From Williamsia limnetica (lineage in GTDB: Bacteria > Actinomycetota > Actinomycetes > Mycobacteriales > Mycobacteriaceae), in the NCBI RefSeq assembly GCF_003217475.1, contig NZ_QJSP01000007.1, positions 62,001-126,000 of the forward strand: 64,000 bases of DNA. Direction: 5' to 3'. A program made the translations under genes and the position numbers. Of the stretch, positions 43,486 through 56,265 are shown piece after piece (the first letter of the stretch is position 1; every line of letters begins with the position of its first letter). Under the pieces are notes generated by a model, which worked only from the letters and a program-made list of their open reading frames with translations, made no database searches and had not been told where the DNA came from.

Positions 43486-44217
43486 ATGAGCGCGGAGGTG
43501 TGTGAGATCACTGACCCACCTGCCGCCGACCGCAATGCCGATGTCTGGCTCATCGTCCCGGTCTACAACGAAGCGCCGGTGATCCGTTCGGTCGTCTCCG
43601 CTGCGAAACACACCTTCCCGAACATCGTCTGTGTCGACGACGGCAGCAAGGACGGCTCTGCGGACGAGATCCTGGCCGCCGGTGTGCGATTGGTACGTCA
43701 TCCCGTGAATCTCGGCCAGGGGGCCGCCATCCAGACGGGCGTCGAGTACGCCCGGTCCCAACCCGGGGCGCAGTTCTTCGTCACCTTCGACGCCGACGGA
43801 CAGCATCAGGTCGACGATGTGGTCGCCATGCTGGGGCGTCTGCGCACCGAGCCCCTCGACATGGTCATCGGCACGCGATTCGCCGACGACCGCAGCAAGA
43901 GTGTGCCGATCGTCAAACGAATGGCCTTGCGCACCATCGTCTTCCTGAGTCCCCGTACCCGACGCCTCGGATTGACCGACGCCCACAACGGCCTGCGCGT
44001 CTTCAACAAAAAGGTGGCCGACGAGCTGGATCTCATCATGAACGGGATGAGCCACGCCTCGGAGTTCGTCGCGCTGATCGACAGCCGCAAGTGGCGGGTC
44101 TCCGAGCAGCCCGTGACGATCCTCTACACCGAGTACTCGATGGCCAAGGGACAGTCACTGCTCAACGGGGTCAACATCCTGGCCGACGGGTTACTGCACG
44201 GTCGGATGAGGCGATAA
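43486..44217 (+). CDS. glycosyltransferase family 2 (polyprenyl-phosphate-type)
   Basis: A 243-residue enzyme close to polyprenyl-phosphate mannosyl/glucosyltransferases without the membrane domain. LIVPVYNEAPVIRSVV, CVDDGSKDGSADEI, NLGQGAAIQTGVEYA and TFDADGQHQVDDV (DxD) are all intact; DAHNGLRVFNKK lies in the acceptor region. ATG 43486 is preferred; upstream codons are unlikely. A DUF2304 membrane partner follows four bases later, a known pairing. It would build a lipid-linked sugar donor. Confidence 0.88.
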   Translation: MSAEVCEITDPPAADRNADVWLIVPVYNEAPVIRSVVSAAKHTFPNIVCVDDGSKDGSADEILAAGVRLVRHPVNLGQGAAIQTGVEYARSQPGAQFFVTFDADGQHQVDDVVAMLGRLRTEPLDMVIGTRFADDRSKSVPIVKRMALRTIVFLSPRTRRLGLTDAHNGLRVFNKKVADELDLIMNGMSHASEFVALIDSRKWRVSEQPVTILYTEYSMAKGQSLLNGVNILADGLLHGRMRR

Positions 44218-44221
44218 CACC

Positions 44222-44602
44222 ATGCTGGCCATCCAGATCATCCTCATCCTGTTCGTCATCGCACTGGTCGGATACTTCATCACCCAGCGCGGGAACGCCC
44301 GCGCCTCGGCCTGGGTCAAACTCGCCTTCCTCGCCTTCCTGGCCTTCGGTGTCTACGCCTTGCTGCGGCCCGATGACCTGACCACCCTCGCCGGTTGGGT
44401 GGGCGTCGGCCGCGGCACCGACCTGGTGCTGTACTGCCTGGTGGTGGCCTTTGCCTTCACCACGATCAGCACGTACCTCCGGTTCCGCGACCTGGAGATC
44501 AAGTACGCCCGGCTGGCCCGTGCGATCGCGCTGCAGAATGCCAAGCTCGAGAACGGGCCCTACACATCGCCAGACAATCCGCCGGCCGGGCCATCCGACT
44601 AG
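44222..44602 (+). CDS. DUF2304 family membrane protein
   Basis: A 126-residue protein with helices at ~2-20, ~31-48 and ~67-85, then a cytoplasmic helix (RFRDLEIKYARLARAIALQNAKL) that could form a coiled coil. This is the DUF2304 pattern, commonly encoded next to a GT2 enzyme and thought to anchor it. It starts four bases after the glycosyltransferase stop. Confidence 0.87.
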   Translation: MLAIQIILILFVIALVGYFITQRGNARASAWVKLAFLAFLAFGVYALLRPDDLTTLAGWVGVGRGTDLVLYCLVVAFAFTTISTYLRFRDLEIKYARLARAIALQNAKLENGPYTSPDNPPAGPSD

Positions 44603-44632
44603 GCAGACATCTCGATCAGAGGGGAGATCGAC

Positions 44633-45379
44633 ATGCCAGACCTGTCAGACAAGGTGGCCCTGGTCACCGGAGCGACGAGCGGCATCGGCAAGGCCACAGC
44701 GATCAGGCTCAGCGCCTGTGGGGCACATGTGGTCGTCTCGGGCCGTGACGAAGAACGCGGGCGCGCCGTGGTCGAGGACGTCCGGAACGATGGCGGCAGT
44801 GCCGAATTCATCCGCGCGGACCTCGTCGACGCACACAGCGCAGGCACCCTCGCCGACGCGGCACTCGCTGCCAACGGGCGCGTGGACATCCTCGTGAACA
44901 ATGCCGGCGCCGCCGTGTTCGGGACCACCGCAGCAGGCACCGAAGCAGACTTCGACGCCCTCTACGCACTGAACGTGAAAGCTCCGTACTTCCTCGTCGC
45001 GAAGATCGCGCCGGGCATGGTGGAACGTGGCTGCGGCTCCATCATCAACGTGAGCACCATGGCCGCCAGCTTCGGCAGCGCATCGTCGGGGATCTACGGG
45101 TCGAGCAAGGCTGCGCTCAACCACCTCACCCAGGACTGGGCGGTCGAGTTCGGTCCGCACGGGGTACGGGTGAACACCGTCGCCCCCGGACCCACCCGCA
45201 CGGAAGGCACCGAGCGGGTTCTCGGGCCGATGCTCGACAAGCTCGCCTCCAAGTCCCCGCTGGGCCGTACGGCGACGCCGGACGACATCGCCCACGTCAT
45301 CGCGTTCCTGGCGGGTGATGAGTCGAGGATGGTCCACGGTCAGCTCATCCATGCCGACGGTGGGCGCACCATCAGCTGA
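44633..45379 (+). CDS. short-chain dehydrogenase/reductase
   Basis: A 248-residue classical SDR. Cofactor site VTGATSGIGKAT (~10), NNAGAAV (~87), catalytic Ser in INVSTMAASFG and YGSSKAALNHL (YxxxK, ~153), and a typical C-terminal GDESRMVHGQLIHADGG. Arg-38-type residues in VSGRDEERG suggest NADP. AGGGGAGAT precedes ATG 44633. The substrate is unknown. It is convergent with an ArsR gene; CTGATCCCC/GGGGTCAG at 45392-45411 can form a terminator hairpin. Confidence 0.88.
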   Translation: MPDLSDKVALVTGATSGIGKATAIRLSACGAHVVVSGRDEERGRAVVEDVRNDGGSAEFIRADLVDAHSAGTLADAALAANGRVDILVNNAGAAVFGTTAAGTEADFDALYALNVKAPYFLVAKIAPGMVERGCGSIINVSTMAASFGSASSGIYGSSKAALNHLTQDWAVEFGPHGVRVNTVAPGPTRTEGTERVLGPMLDKLASKSPLGRTATPDDIAHVIAFLAGDESRMVHGQLIHADGGRTIS

Positions 45380-45407
45380 TGATCCTCAGTGCTGATCCCC
45401 AGCGGGG

Positions 45408-45725
45408 TCAGTGCTCGTGTGCCGGATGGTCGGTGTGCTCGGCGCCCATGATGTCGTGCAGGATTCGGTGGACGATCGCGTCGGGAACGATCCTGTAGTG
45501 CACGGTGCGCCCGGATTTGGTGGTGGTGACCCAGCCCTGGGAGCGCAGAGCCCGTAGTGACTGCGACGCCGCGTTCTCCGTGATCGACGCAGCCTCTGCC
45601 AACTCGCTGACTGTCGCACCCGGATGCTCGTGCATGTGGGTCAGCACACTCAGCCGGGTGGAATCCGACAGCAGCGCAAAGCGATTGGCCCACTCACCGA
45701 CATCGATGTGTTGGTGCCCGGCCAT
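45408..45725 (-). CDS. ArsR/SmtB-family metal-responsive repressor
   Basis: A 105-residue winged-helix repressor. The recognition region ATVSELAEAASITENAASQSLRALRSQGWV is at ~37-66. The C-terminal helix and tail are rich in metal ligands (DAIVHRILHDIMGAEHTDHPAHEH), a layout seen in alpha5-type Ni/Co/Zn sensors such as NmtR and KmtR. It is divergent from the importer operon, with a perfect palindrome between, so it probably represses metal uptake or autoregulates. Nickel or cobalt is inferred from the neighbours. Confidence 0.88.
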   Translation of the reverse strand: MAGHQHIDVGEWANRFALLSDSTRLSVLTHMHEHPGATVSELAEAASITENAASQSLRALRSQGWVTTTKSGRTVHYRIVPDAIVHRILHDIMGAEHTDHPAHEH

Positions 45726-45790
45726 CGCCAGTCCCTTCGCCGCTCGTACTGCCGCCCGCTGCGTCCGGTGTTAGGGTACGACACAAATAA

Positions 45791-45810
45791 ATGTGTCTGC
45801 ACAGACACAT
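45791..45810. promoter_or_regulatory. ArsR operator palindrome
   Basis: ATGTGTCTG-CA-CAGACACAT is a perfect 9-2-9 inverted repeat, the size and spacing bound by ArsR-family dimers (12-2-12 type). It lies 66 bases from the ArsR start and 24 from the importer's first gene, so one site could control both promoters. Confidence 0.8.
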
Positions 45811-45833
45811 ATCGGTGTGGAAGGGATCTGTCG

Positions 45834-47417
45834 GTGCGTCGAAGGGCTCTGCAGGCAGTGGTGACAGCTTGCGCCGGCGCAGTGGTCCTCGGCTCCTGCG
45901 CTGCCGCGCCTACTGAAGACCCGGGCCGAATCGTCCTCGCGGAAGGCCAGGAACTCGGCGACTACAACCCCGTGGCCGGGTACGGCGAACTCGGTGTCTC
46001 GCCGATCTACGAGGGCCTGCTCCGACCGCAGGCCGACACCGACGACCGTCTACCGGATCTTGTTCCGTCGCTGGCGACCTCGTCGCCCGAACCGATCGGC
46101 CCACGCCGGTGGCGGCTGCCACTGCGAGCCGGTGTGACGTTCTCCGACGGGTCCACCTTCGACTCGGCAGATGTCGTCGCAACCTACTCAGCCGTGCGCG
46201 ATCCCATTGTGGCGTCGGAGATCTCCACGAACTTCACGCCGGTCGTCGACGTCCAAGCCGATGGAGAGGCCGCCGTCGTCGTCACCATGAACACCGACGC
46301 CGACCCGTCGCCTCACCTGCTGCTCGGCATCGCCCCGTCGGAGAAGATCGAGCACGCTCCCGTCGCCGACTGGGCACTGAACACCGCGCCGGTGGGCACC
46401 GGACCGTACGCGCTGGAGAGCCTTGCTCCTGATCAGGCGGTGATGACCGCACGCGCGGATTACTGGGGTGAGGCCCCGGAGGTCACGTCCCTGGTGTTCA
46501 CCTACACACCCGATGACAACACCCGGGCTCAGCAAATTACCACGGGTGAGGTCGACGGCGTGAGCCTGCCGCCGACCATGCTTGCAGCGGTGTCCGATCG
46601 CGACGGCATCGAGACCGTCAGCGTCGCATCCGCCGATTGGCGTGGGGTGTCGTTCCCGGCGGAGAACCCGTTCGCGGCCGACCCGCAGGCGCGGCTGGCC
46701 ATGAACATCGGCATCGATCGCGGAGCGCTGATCACCGATGTGCTCGACGGCCACGGCCGGGCGGCCAGCACGCCTGTCGCAGCAATCTACGGTGACGCAT
46801 ACGAGCCCGGCGCCGAGTTCGCGCACGACACCGCCCGCGCCGCATCCGTACTCGATGCGGCGGGATGGATCGCCGGATCGGGTGGGGTCCGCGAAAAGGA
46901 CGGCCACGAGGCCTCTTTCGAGCTGCTCTACAACGCACAGGACACCCTGCGCCGCGACCTTGCGGTCGCGTTCGCGGCTGCCATGGCACCGCTGGGTATC
47001 GAGGTCACCCCCCGCGGGAGCAGCTGGGACGAGATCGAGATGTCGCTGGACACCTCGGCGGTCGTCCTCGGCGGTGGCGCGACGCCGTACAGCATCGACT
47101 CCCAGGTGTTCGACACCCTGCACAGCCGGGTTCCGGATTCGTCGCCGTACTCCAATCCGGGCAACTTCGTCCCGGCCGGGATGGATGCCCTGCTGCAGCA
47201 GGCCCGCGACGCGGCGACCACCCCGGAGAACGACGCACGCTATCGGACCATCCAAACCCTCTACATGTCCGAGCCGTCGTACGTGTTCCTCGCATTCCTG
47301 GACCACACGTACGCCTACCGAGATCTCGGTTGGCAGCAGGGCGCCCCCATCCTGGAGCCGCACTCTCACGGGGTCGCCTGGGGCCCGTGGTGGCACGTCG
47401 CCGCGTGGACACGGTGA
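45834..47417 (+). CDS. ABC importer substrate-binding lipoprotein (family 5, NikA/OppA-like)
   Basis: A 527-residue family-5 extracytoplasmic protein. The signal peptide ends VVLGSC with Cys22 as lipidation site. Typical blocks are LGDYNPVAGYGELGVSPIYEGLLRP, WRLPLRAGVTFSDGSTFDSADVVATYSA, GTGPYALESLAPDQAVMTARADYWGEAPEV and NIGIDRGALITDVLDGHG. Members bind peptides, nickel chelates or other metallophores. The divergent ArsR sensor favours nickel or a metal chelate. GTG 45834 has AAGGGA upstream. First of five overlapping genes. Confidence 0.87.
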   Translation: MRRRALQAVVTACAGAVVLGSCAAAPTEDPGRIVLAEGQELGDYNPVAGYGELGVSPIYEGLLRPQADTDDRLPDLVPSLATSSPEPIGPRRWRLPLRAGVTFSDGSTFDSADVVATYSAVRDPIVASEISTNFTPVVDVQADGEAAVVVTMNTDADPSPHLLLGIAPSEKIEHAPVADWALNTAPVGTGPYALESLAPDQAVMTARADYWGEAPEVTSLVFTYTPDDNTRAQQITTGEVDGVSLPPTMLAAVSDRDGIETVSVASADWRGVSFPAENPFAADPQARLAMNIGIDRGALITDVLDGHGRAASTPVAAIYGDAYEPGAEFAHDTARAASVLDAAGWIAGSGGVREKDGHEASFELLYNAQDTLRRDLAVAFAAAMAPLGIEVTPRGSSWDEIEMSLDTSAVVLGGGATPYSIDSQVFDTLHSRVPDSSPYSNPGNFVPAGMDALLQQARDAATTPENDARYRTIQTLYMSEPSYVFLAFLDHTYAYRDLGWQQGAPILEPHSHGVAWGPWWHVAAWTR

Positions 47418-48394
47418 GCCGTTTCGCGCCTGCCGCGCGCCTGCTGGGTATCCGCACGCTGATCGCCGTTCCGGTGACGCTGGCGGTGTCGGCGGCGATG
47501 TTTGCGATCGCCTCACTCTCGCCCTTCGATCCGCTGGCGGTGTACCTCGGCGACAACTATCAATCGGCGACGCTCTCGCAACGAGAAGCGGTGCGGGCCG
47601 CCTACGGCACCGACGTGTCCTGGTACACCGCGTGGTGGCGCTGGACCGGCGAGCTGTTCACGGGCGACCTGGGCTGGTCGTCGACACAGTCGCAGTCCGT
47701 TGCAGCGGTTCTCACCCAGCGGATGCCGTTCACCCTTGGCCTGTCGGCAGCCGCGCTCATCGCAGCGACCCTCATCGCCGTCACCCTGGGTGCCCTGGCC
47801 GGGATGCGCCGCGGCGGTGTCCTCGACAAGGTCTGCTCGGTGCTGTCGGCCGTCTTCGCGTCGGTTCCACCGTTTGTGGTGTCGCTGGTGCTGGTGGCGG
47901 TCCTCGCGGTCGGCCTCGGACTGTTCCCCGCGTCGGGCGCGCGGTCCCCAGGCGATCCGTACACGGTCGGCGGACTTGTCGGGCACGGACTACTTCCCTT
48001 TGTCGCACTGACCATCTCGCAGGTGCCCTGGTTGTTGCTGACCACCAGGGCCGCCGTGGTCGACACGGCAGGCTCTGACGCGGTCCGCGCGGCACGGGCC
48101 CGCGGTATCCACGGCTGGGCCCTGCTCGAGGGCCACATCGTGCCGTCCTCGATCGCGCCGACCCTTGCCCTGCTCGGCACCCGACTTCCCGAGGTGATCG
48201 CCGGCGCCGCCGTGGTCGAGACAGTCTTCGGCTGGCCCGGCGTCGCAGCGGTGCTCGTCGAATCCGCCTCAGCTCTGGACTTTTCGCTGCTCGCCGCACT
48301 GACCGTGGGCGCAGCCTTGGCCGTCTTGCTCGGCTCTGCGCTGTCCGATGCAGCGGCCACCGCGCTCGACCCCCGGATCGGGATGAGGGCATGA
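47414..48394 (+). CDS. ABC importer permease 1 (NikB/OppB-like)
   Basis: A 326-residue permease with six helices. The first periplasmic region, with DNYQSATLSQREAVRAAYGTDVSWYTAWW, is typical of OppB/NikB. The EAA loop is AARARGIHGWALLEGHIVPSS, contacting the ATPase. The final block LPEVIAGAAVVETVFGWPGVAAVLVESA is characteristic of the family. GTG 47414 overlaps the binding-protein stop. Confidence 0.88.
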   Translation: MSRFAPAARLLGIRTLIAVPVTLAVSAAMFAIASLSPFDPLAVYLGDNYQSATLSQREAVRAAYGTDVSWYTAWWRWTGELFTGDLGWSSTQSQSVAAVLTQRMPFTLGLSAAALIAATLIAVTLGALAGMRRGGVLDKVCSVLSAVFASVPPFVVSLVLVAVLAVGLGLFPASGARSPGDPYTVGGLVGHGLLPFVALTISQVPWLLLTTRAAVVDTAGSDAVRAARARGIHGWALLEGHIVPSSIAPTLALLGTRLPEVIAGAAVVETVFGWPGVAAVLVESASALDFSLLAALTVGAALAVLLGSALSDAAATALDPRIGMRA

Positions 48395-49215
48395 CCACGG
48401 TGATCGCCGCACGACTGCGGCTCGGATGGCCGTGGTTGTTGCTCGCGGTGATCGCCCTGTCGGCCATCGTCATACCGATGGCGGCGGGAGCCCAGATCGC
48501 CGATTTCGGCGCGGCGTTGCAGGCTCCCGGATCCGGCCATCTCGTCGGCACCGACCATTCCGGTTACGACCTGCTGGTGAGAACTGCGCAGGGATTGCGG
48601 ATCTCTCTCGTGATCGCCGCGATCTGTGCGGTGGCCGCGACCCTGCTCGGCGTGATCGTCGGGGTCGGGTCGATCGCGGCCGGAGGTTGGGTCGACGCGG
48701 TGGTGATGCGTGTCGTGGACGGGGTCAATGCCCTACCCCACCTGGTCGTCGGAATTGTCATCGCTGCCCTCTGGCGCGGGGATCCAGTCGCGATCATCCT
48801 GTCGATCTCCTTGACCCACTGGCCTTCGGTGGCGCGGGTGGTGCGCGCGGAACTGCTGTCGAATGCGGAAGCGGGGTGGGTCAAGTCGGCGCGACTGGCC
48901 GGCGCCGGTCGCTGGTTCGTCGCGCGCAATCATCTGCTCCCGGCAGTGGGCGGACAGGCTCTGGTCGCGATGATCATGCTGTTGCCGCACGCCGTCTGGC
49001 ATGAATCGACGCTGTCCTTCCTCGGCGTCGGCCTGTCCCCCGATCGCGCGAGTCTGGGCACCCTGCTCGGGCAGGCGAGAGGCGATGTGATGCTGGGAGC
49101 CTGGTGGACTCTCGCGATCCCTGCTACGGCGCTGATCGTCACGGCACTGATCTTCGCTGCCGGTGGCTCGATCGTGCGCAAGCAGATGCAATCTCCCGGA
49201 GGGCAGGTCTGGTGA
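48391..49215 (+). CDS. ABC importer permease 2 (NikC/OppC-like)
   Basis: A 274-residue permease. HLVGTDHSGYDLLVRTAQGLRISLVIA is the OppC/NikC N-terminal signature. The EAA loop is VKSARLAGAGRWFVARNHLLPAV, and WHESTLSFLGVGLSPDRASLGTLLGQAR marks the end of the domain. About six helices. ATGA overlap with permease 1; its own stop overlaps the first ATPase start. Confidence 0.88.
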   Translation: MTTVIAARLRLGWPWLLLAVIALSAIVIPMAAGAQIADFGAALQAPGSGHLVGTDHSGYDLLVRTAQGLRISLVIAAICAVAATLLGVIVGVGSIAAGGWVDAVVMRVVDGVNALPHLVVGIVIAALWRGDPVAIILSISLTHWPSVARVVRAELLSNAEAGWVKSARLAGAGRWFVARNHLLPAVGGQALVAMIMLLPHAVWHESTLSFLGVGLSPDRASLGTLLGQARGDVMLGAWWTLAIPATALIVTALIFAAGGSIVRKQMQSPGGQVW

Positions 49216-49973
49216 GCGCCGCACAGCTGCGCCGGTTCGGCGTGAGCATCGCGACCCGCGGCAGACGCGGCGAGGCCGTCGTCGGCCTACGCGGTGTCGA
49301 TCTCGACGTCGAGGACGGACAGGTCACGGCGCTGGTCAGTGAGTCCGGGTGCGGCAAATCCCTGGTGGCACTGGCCTTGTGCGGATTGCTACCGCCGGGT
49401 TCGTCGGTCGCGGGCGACCTGGCGATCGGCGCAGACACCCTCGTCTTCGATGACGAACGTCGTTGGCGCGCACTACGCGGACGAACGGTTGGCCTGATCC
49501 CACAGTCGCCTGCGACGTCTTTCACCCCTGTCCGGACCCTGGGGTCACAACTCGACGAGGTCGTCCGAATACTCGGCAGCGACCGGGACGCCTCAGAGTT
49601 GGTTGCACTGGCGGGGCTACCGAAAGATGCTCTGGCGCTGTACCCGCACGAGTTGTCCGGTGGGATGGCTCAACGCGCCGCCGTCGCCGCGGCCATCGCG
49701 GGTCGGCCGGCCCTCGTCGTCGCCGACGAACCGACCTCCGCGCTCGACCCAGAACTCGCCGACCTGGTGTGGAAGTTGCTGCGCGCGATAGCCGACGACG
49801 GGTGCGCCGTTCTGGTGATCACCCACGACCTGACGTCGTTGCTTCGCTCGCAGATCTGCGATTCCATCGCGGTCATGAGAACCGGAGAGGTCGTGCTCCA
49901 CGATGCCCCCGCGCACGTGGTGTCGAGTCCGGACGATTACATCAGCCGGCTGTTCTCCGGGGTGCACGCGTGA
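49212..49973 (+). CDS. ABC importer ATPase 1 (NikD/OppD-like)
   Basis: A 253-residue ATPase. Walker A is ESGCGKS (~41), Q-loop IPQSPATSFTPVRTLGSQLDEV typical of OppD/NikD, signature LSGGMAQRAAVAAAI, Walker B VVADEPTSALDPE, switch ITHDLTSL. The C-terminal Cys-containing extension of OppD, which carries an Fe-S site in some members, is absent, so it is shorter than usual. GTG 49212. Confidence 0.88.
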   Translation: MSAAQLRRFGVSIATRGRRGEAVVGLRGVDLDVEDGQVTALVSESGCGKSLVALALCGLLPPGSSVAGDLAIGADTLVFDDERRWRALRGRTVGLIPQSPATSFTPVRTLGSQLDEVVRILGSDRDASELVALAGLPKDALALYPHELSGGMAQRAAVAAAIAGRPALVVADEPTSALDPELADLVWKLLRAIADDGCAVLVITHDLTSLLRSQICDSIAVMRTGEVVLHDAPAHVVSSPDDYISRLFSGVHA

Positions 49974-50569
49974 TCACTGCCGAGAAGGTGACCGTCCGAT
50001 TCGGTGACCACACCGTCCTGGACGCCATGGACTTCCGAGCACCGCAGGGCCAGATCAGCGGGATTCACGGCCGCTCCGGAACCGGTAAGACCACCCTGTT
50101 GCGGGTGCTCGCCGGGCTGCAACGGCCCGATGCCGGCACCGTTCTGATCGACGGCGGCCCGGCAGCACAAGTGGGATCGATCGCCATGCTCGACCAGCAT
50201 CCACGGCTCGTGTGCAACCCGAGATGGTCGTTGACGCGCATCATCCGCGAACCGGCCGACATCGCCCGTCGCCCTGTCGATCCGGTGTCGGTGGCCGAGG
50301 GGGTCGGGCTCGACCCCGAATTGCTCACGCGGTTTCCCGCCCAGGTCAGCGACGGACAATTGCAACGCGCGTGCCTGGCCCGGGCGCTGGTGCAACGGCC
50401 ACGATATCTGCTGTGCGACGAGCCAACCGCGATGCTCGACCCGATCGCGACCGCCGATGTGGCGGAATTGCTGCGATCGATCGAGGTCTCGGGCACCGGC
50501 GTCGTGCTGGTCAGCCATGACCCCGACATCATCAGCGAGTTGTGTTCGACCACAACTGAACTCCGATGA
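49970..50569 (+). CDS. ABC importer ATPase 2 (NikE/OppF-like), short
   Basis: A 199-residue ATPase, shorter than typical NikE/OppF (~260-330). Walker A is GRSGTGKT (~36), signature VSDGQLQRACLARAL (Ser/Gly-Gly replaced by SDG), Walker B LLCDEPTAMLDPI, switch SHDPDI. The C-terminal domain is missing, but the catalytic parts are intact. GTG 49970 overlaps the previous stop. With the other four genes it forms a compact NikABCDE-like operon. Confidence 0.86.
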   Translation: MITAEKVTVRFGDHTVLDAMDFRAPQGQISGIHGRSGTGKTTLLRVLAGLQRPDAGTVLIDGGPAAQVGSIAMLDQHPRLVCNPRWSLTRIIREPADIARRPVDPVSVAEGVGLDPELLTRFPAQVSDGQLQRACLARALVQRPRYLLCDEPTAMLDPIATADVAELLRSIEVSGTGVVLVSHDPDIISELCSTTTELR

Positions 50570-50581
50570 GAGGTGGCCCGC

Positions 50582-51202
50582 TCAGCTCTCGGCGAGTCCC
50601 CGGAGAAACGCTGCCACGTCATCGCGATCGGGCAGCAATCCCATCGAGCGGGCCTCGGACAGGCTGGGGGCGTCGGTGTCTTTGTCCGACAACGTGTATT
50701 CCAGTGCTGAACCATCGCGCGCAGTGGTCGGGAACTCGATACCGATCTCCGGATCGAGGGGGTGAACGCCGTGCTCGCCGGTGGGGTTGTACCCGGTGGA
50801 GCACAGGTAGGTGACCACTGAATCGTCCTCGAGCGAGACAAAAGCGTGTCCGAGTCCCTCACCGACATACACGGCGCGCCGGTCGACGTCGTCGAGTAGG
50901 ACTCCGTCCCAGGCGCCGAAGGTCGGTGATCCGACCCGGATATCGACGACCACGTCGAAGATGGCACCACGCGGGCAGCTCACGTACTTCGCCTGTCCCG
51001 GCGGGACATCGGCGAAGTGGACACCGCGCAGGACGCCGGCGGCAGACACCGAGAGGTTCTGCTGCTGCAGGTCGAACGGGTGACCGATGACCTCTGCCAG
51101 CAGATCGGCCTTGAAGGCCTCCATGAACAGGCCTCGCGGATCGCCGAACTTCTTCGGGGTCACGGTCCAGGCACCATCGATGGCCAGGGGTTCGATCAGC
51201 AT
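50582..51202 (-). CDS. rmlC: dTDP-4-dehydrorhamnose 3,5-epimerase
   Basis: A 206-residue cupin. FGDPRGLFMEAF, LQQQNLSVSAAGVLRGVHFA, KYVSCPRGAIFDVVVDIRVGSPTFG and GLGHAFVSLEDDSVVTYLCSTGYNP are the RmlC blocks, with catalytic His in RGVHF and Asp in DVVVDIR. It performs the third step of dTDP-L-rhamnose synthesis, the sugar bridging arabinogalactan to peptidoglycan in mycolata. It starts five bases after the rmlA stop. Confidence 0.95.
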   Translation of the reverse strand: MLIEPLAIDGAWTVTPKKFGDPRGLFMEAFKADLLAEVIGHPFDLQQQNLSVSAAGVLRGVHFADVPPGQAKYVSCPRGAIFDVVVDIRVGSPTFGAWDGVLLDDVDRRAVYVGEGLGHAFVSLEDDSVVTYLCSTGYNPTGEHGVHPLDPEIGIEFPTTARDGSALEYTLSDKDTDAPSLSEARSMGLLPDRDDVAAFLRGLAES

Positions 51203-51207
51203 GGGTG

Positions 51208-52083
51208 TCAGTGTTCCTTACCGCGTTCGAGGAGATCGAGAAGGTAGGTGCCGTATCCCGATTTGGTCAGGGCCTGCGCCCGGACGCGGAGCTGGTCATC
51301 GTCGATGAAGCCGCGGCGCCATGCCACTTCCTCCGGGACGGCGATCTTGAGTCCTTGGCGTTCTTCGACGGTGCGGACGAAGTTACCTGCATCGAGCAGG
51401 GAGTCGAAGGTGCCGGTGTCGAGCCAGGCGGTGCCGCGGGGCAGCACCTCCACCTGCAGCAGGCCCTTGTCCAGATAGGCGCGGTTGACGTCGGTGATCT
51501 CGTATTCGCCTCGGGCGCTGGGTTCGAGATTCGCTGCGATCTCGACGACGTTGTTGTCGTAGAAATACAGGCCCGGAACCGCGAAATTGGACTTCGGCTT
51601 ATCCGGCTTTTCCTGCAAATCGATCGCTGTGCCGTCGCTGTCGAAATCGACCACGCCATAAGCCTCGGGATTGCGTACCCAATAGGCAAATACTGCGCCG
51701 CCGACAATGTCGTGGAAACGGCCCAGTTGCGATCCCAGACCCGGGCCATAGAAGATGTTGTCGCCGAGGACCAGGGCCACCGAGTCTGTGCCGATGTGGT
51801 CGGCTCCGAGGACAAACGCCTGCGCAAGCCCGTCGGGACTCTCCTGCACCCGGTACGTGAGAGTCAGTCCGAATTGGCTGCCATCGCCGAGTAATGATCG
51901 AAAAGACTGTTCGTCGTGCGGCGTGGTGATGATCAGGATCTCGCGAATACCCGCAAGCATCAGGGTCGTGAGCGGGTAGTAGATCATCGGCTTGTCGTAC
52001 ACCGGGACCAATTGTTTGCTGACACCTTGAGTAATCGGATGCAGCCGAGTTCCCGTTCCCCCAGCCAAGATGATTCCACGCAT
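51208..52083 (-). CDS. rmlA: glucose-1-phosphate thymidylyltransferase
   Basis: A 291-residue nucleotidyltransferase. [18 protein letters not shown] at the N-terminus is the dTTP-binding loop; [26 protein letters not shown] and [20 protein letters not shown] follow. First step of dTDP-rhamnose synthesis. ATG 52083 is the conserved start; the open frame runs on into the rmlB promoter region. Divergent from rmlB by 85 bp. Confidence 0.96.
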   Translation of the reverse strand: MRGIILAGGTGTRLHPITQGVSKQLVPVYDKPMIYYPLTTLMLAGIREILIITTPHDEQSFRSLLGDGSQFGLTLTYRVQESPDGLAQAFVLGADHIGTDSVALVLGDNIFYGPGLGSQLGRFHDIVGGAVFAYWVRNPEAYGVVDFDSDGTAIDLQEKPDKPKSNFAVPGLYFYDNNVVEIAANLEPSARGEYEITDVNRAYLDKGLLQVEVLPRGTAWLDTGTFDSLLDAGNFVRTVEERQGLKIAVPEEVAWRRGFIDDDQLRVRAQALTKSGYGTYLLDLLERGKEH

Positions 52084-52117
52084 AGGTGACACCCTAAGCC
52101 CGGAGCCCGCCACATGA

Positions 52118-53173
<1,056 letters not shown>

Positions 53174-53233
53174 CCGGCGAGCGGGCCGACACCACCGCCG
53201 ACCGTCCGGCACCATCGGCGCGGTCGACGGAGG

Positions 53234-56193
<2,960 letters not shown>

Positions 56194-56265
56194 GCAATTC
56201 CCATTCGTCGTCTACAGGTTCACGATGAACCTTAAACGAGAGCGCCGCGGCACTACCGTGGGCAC

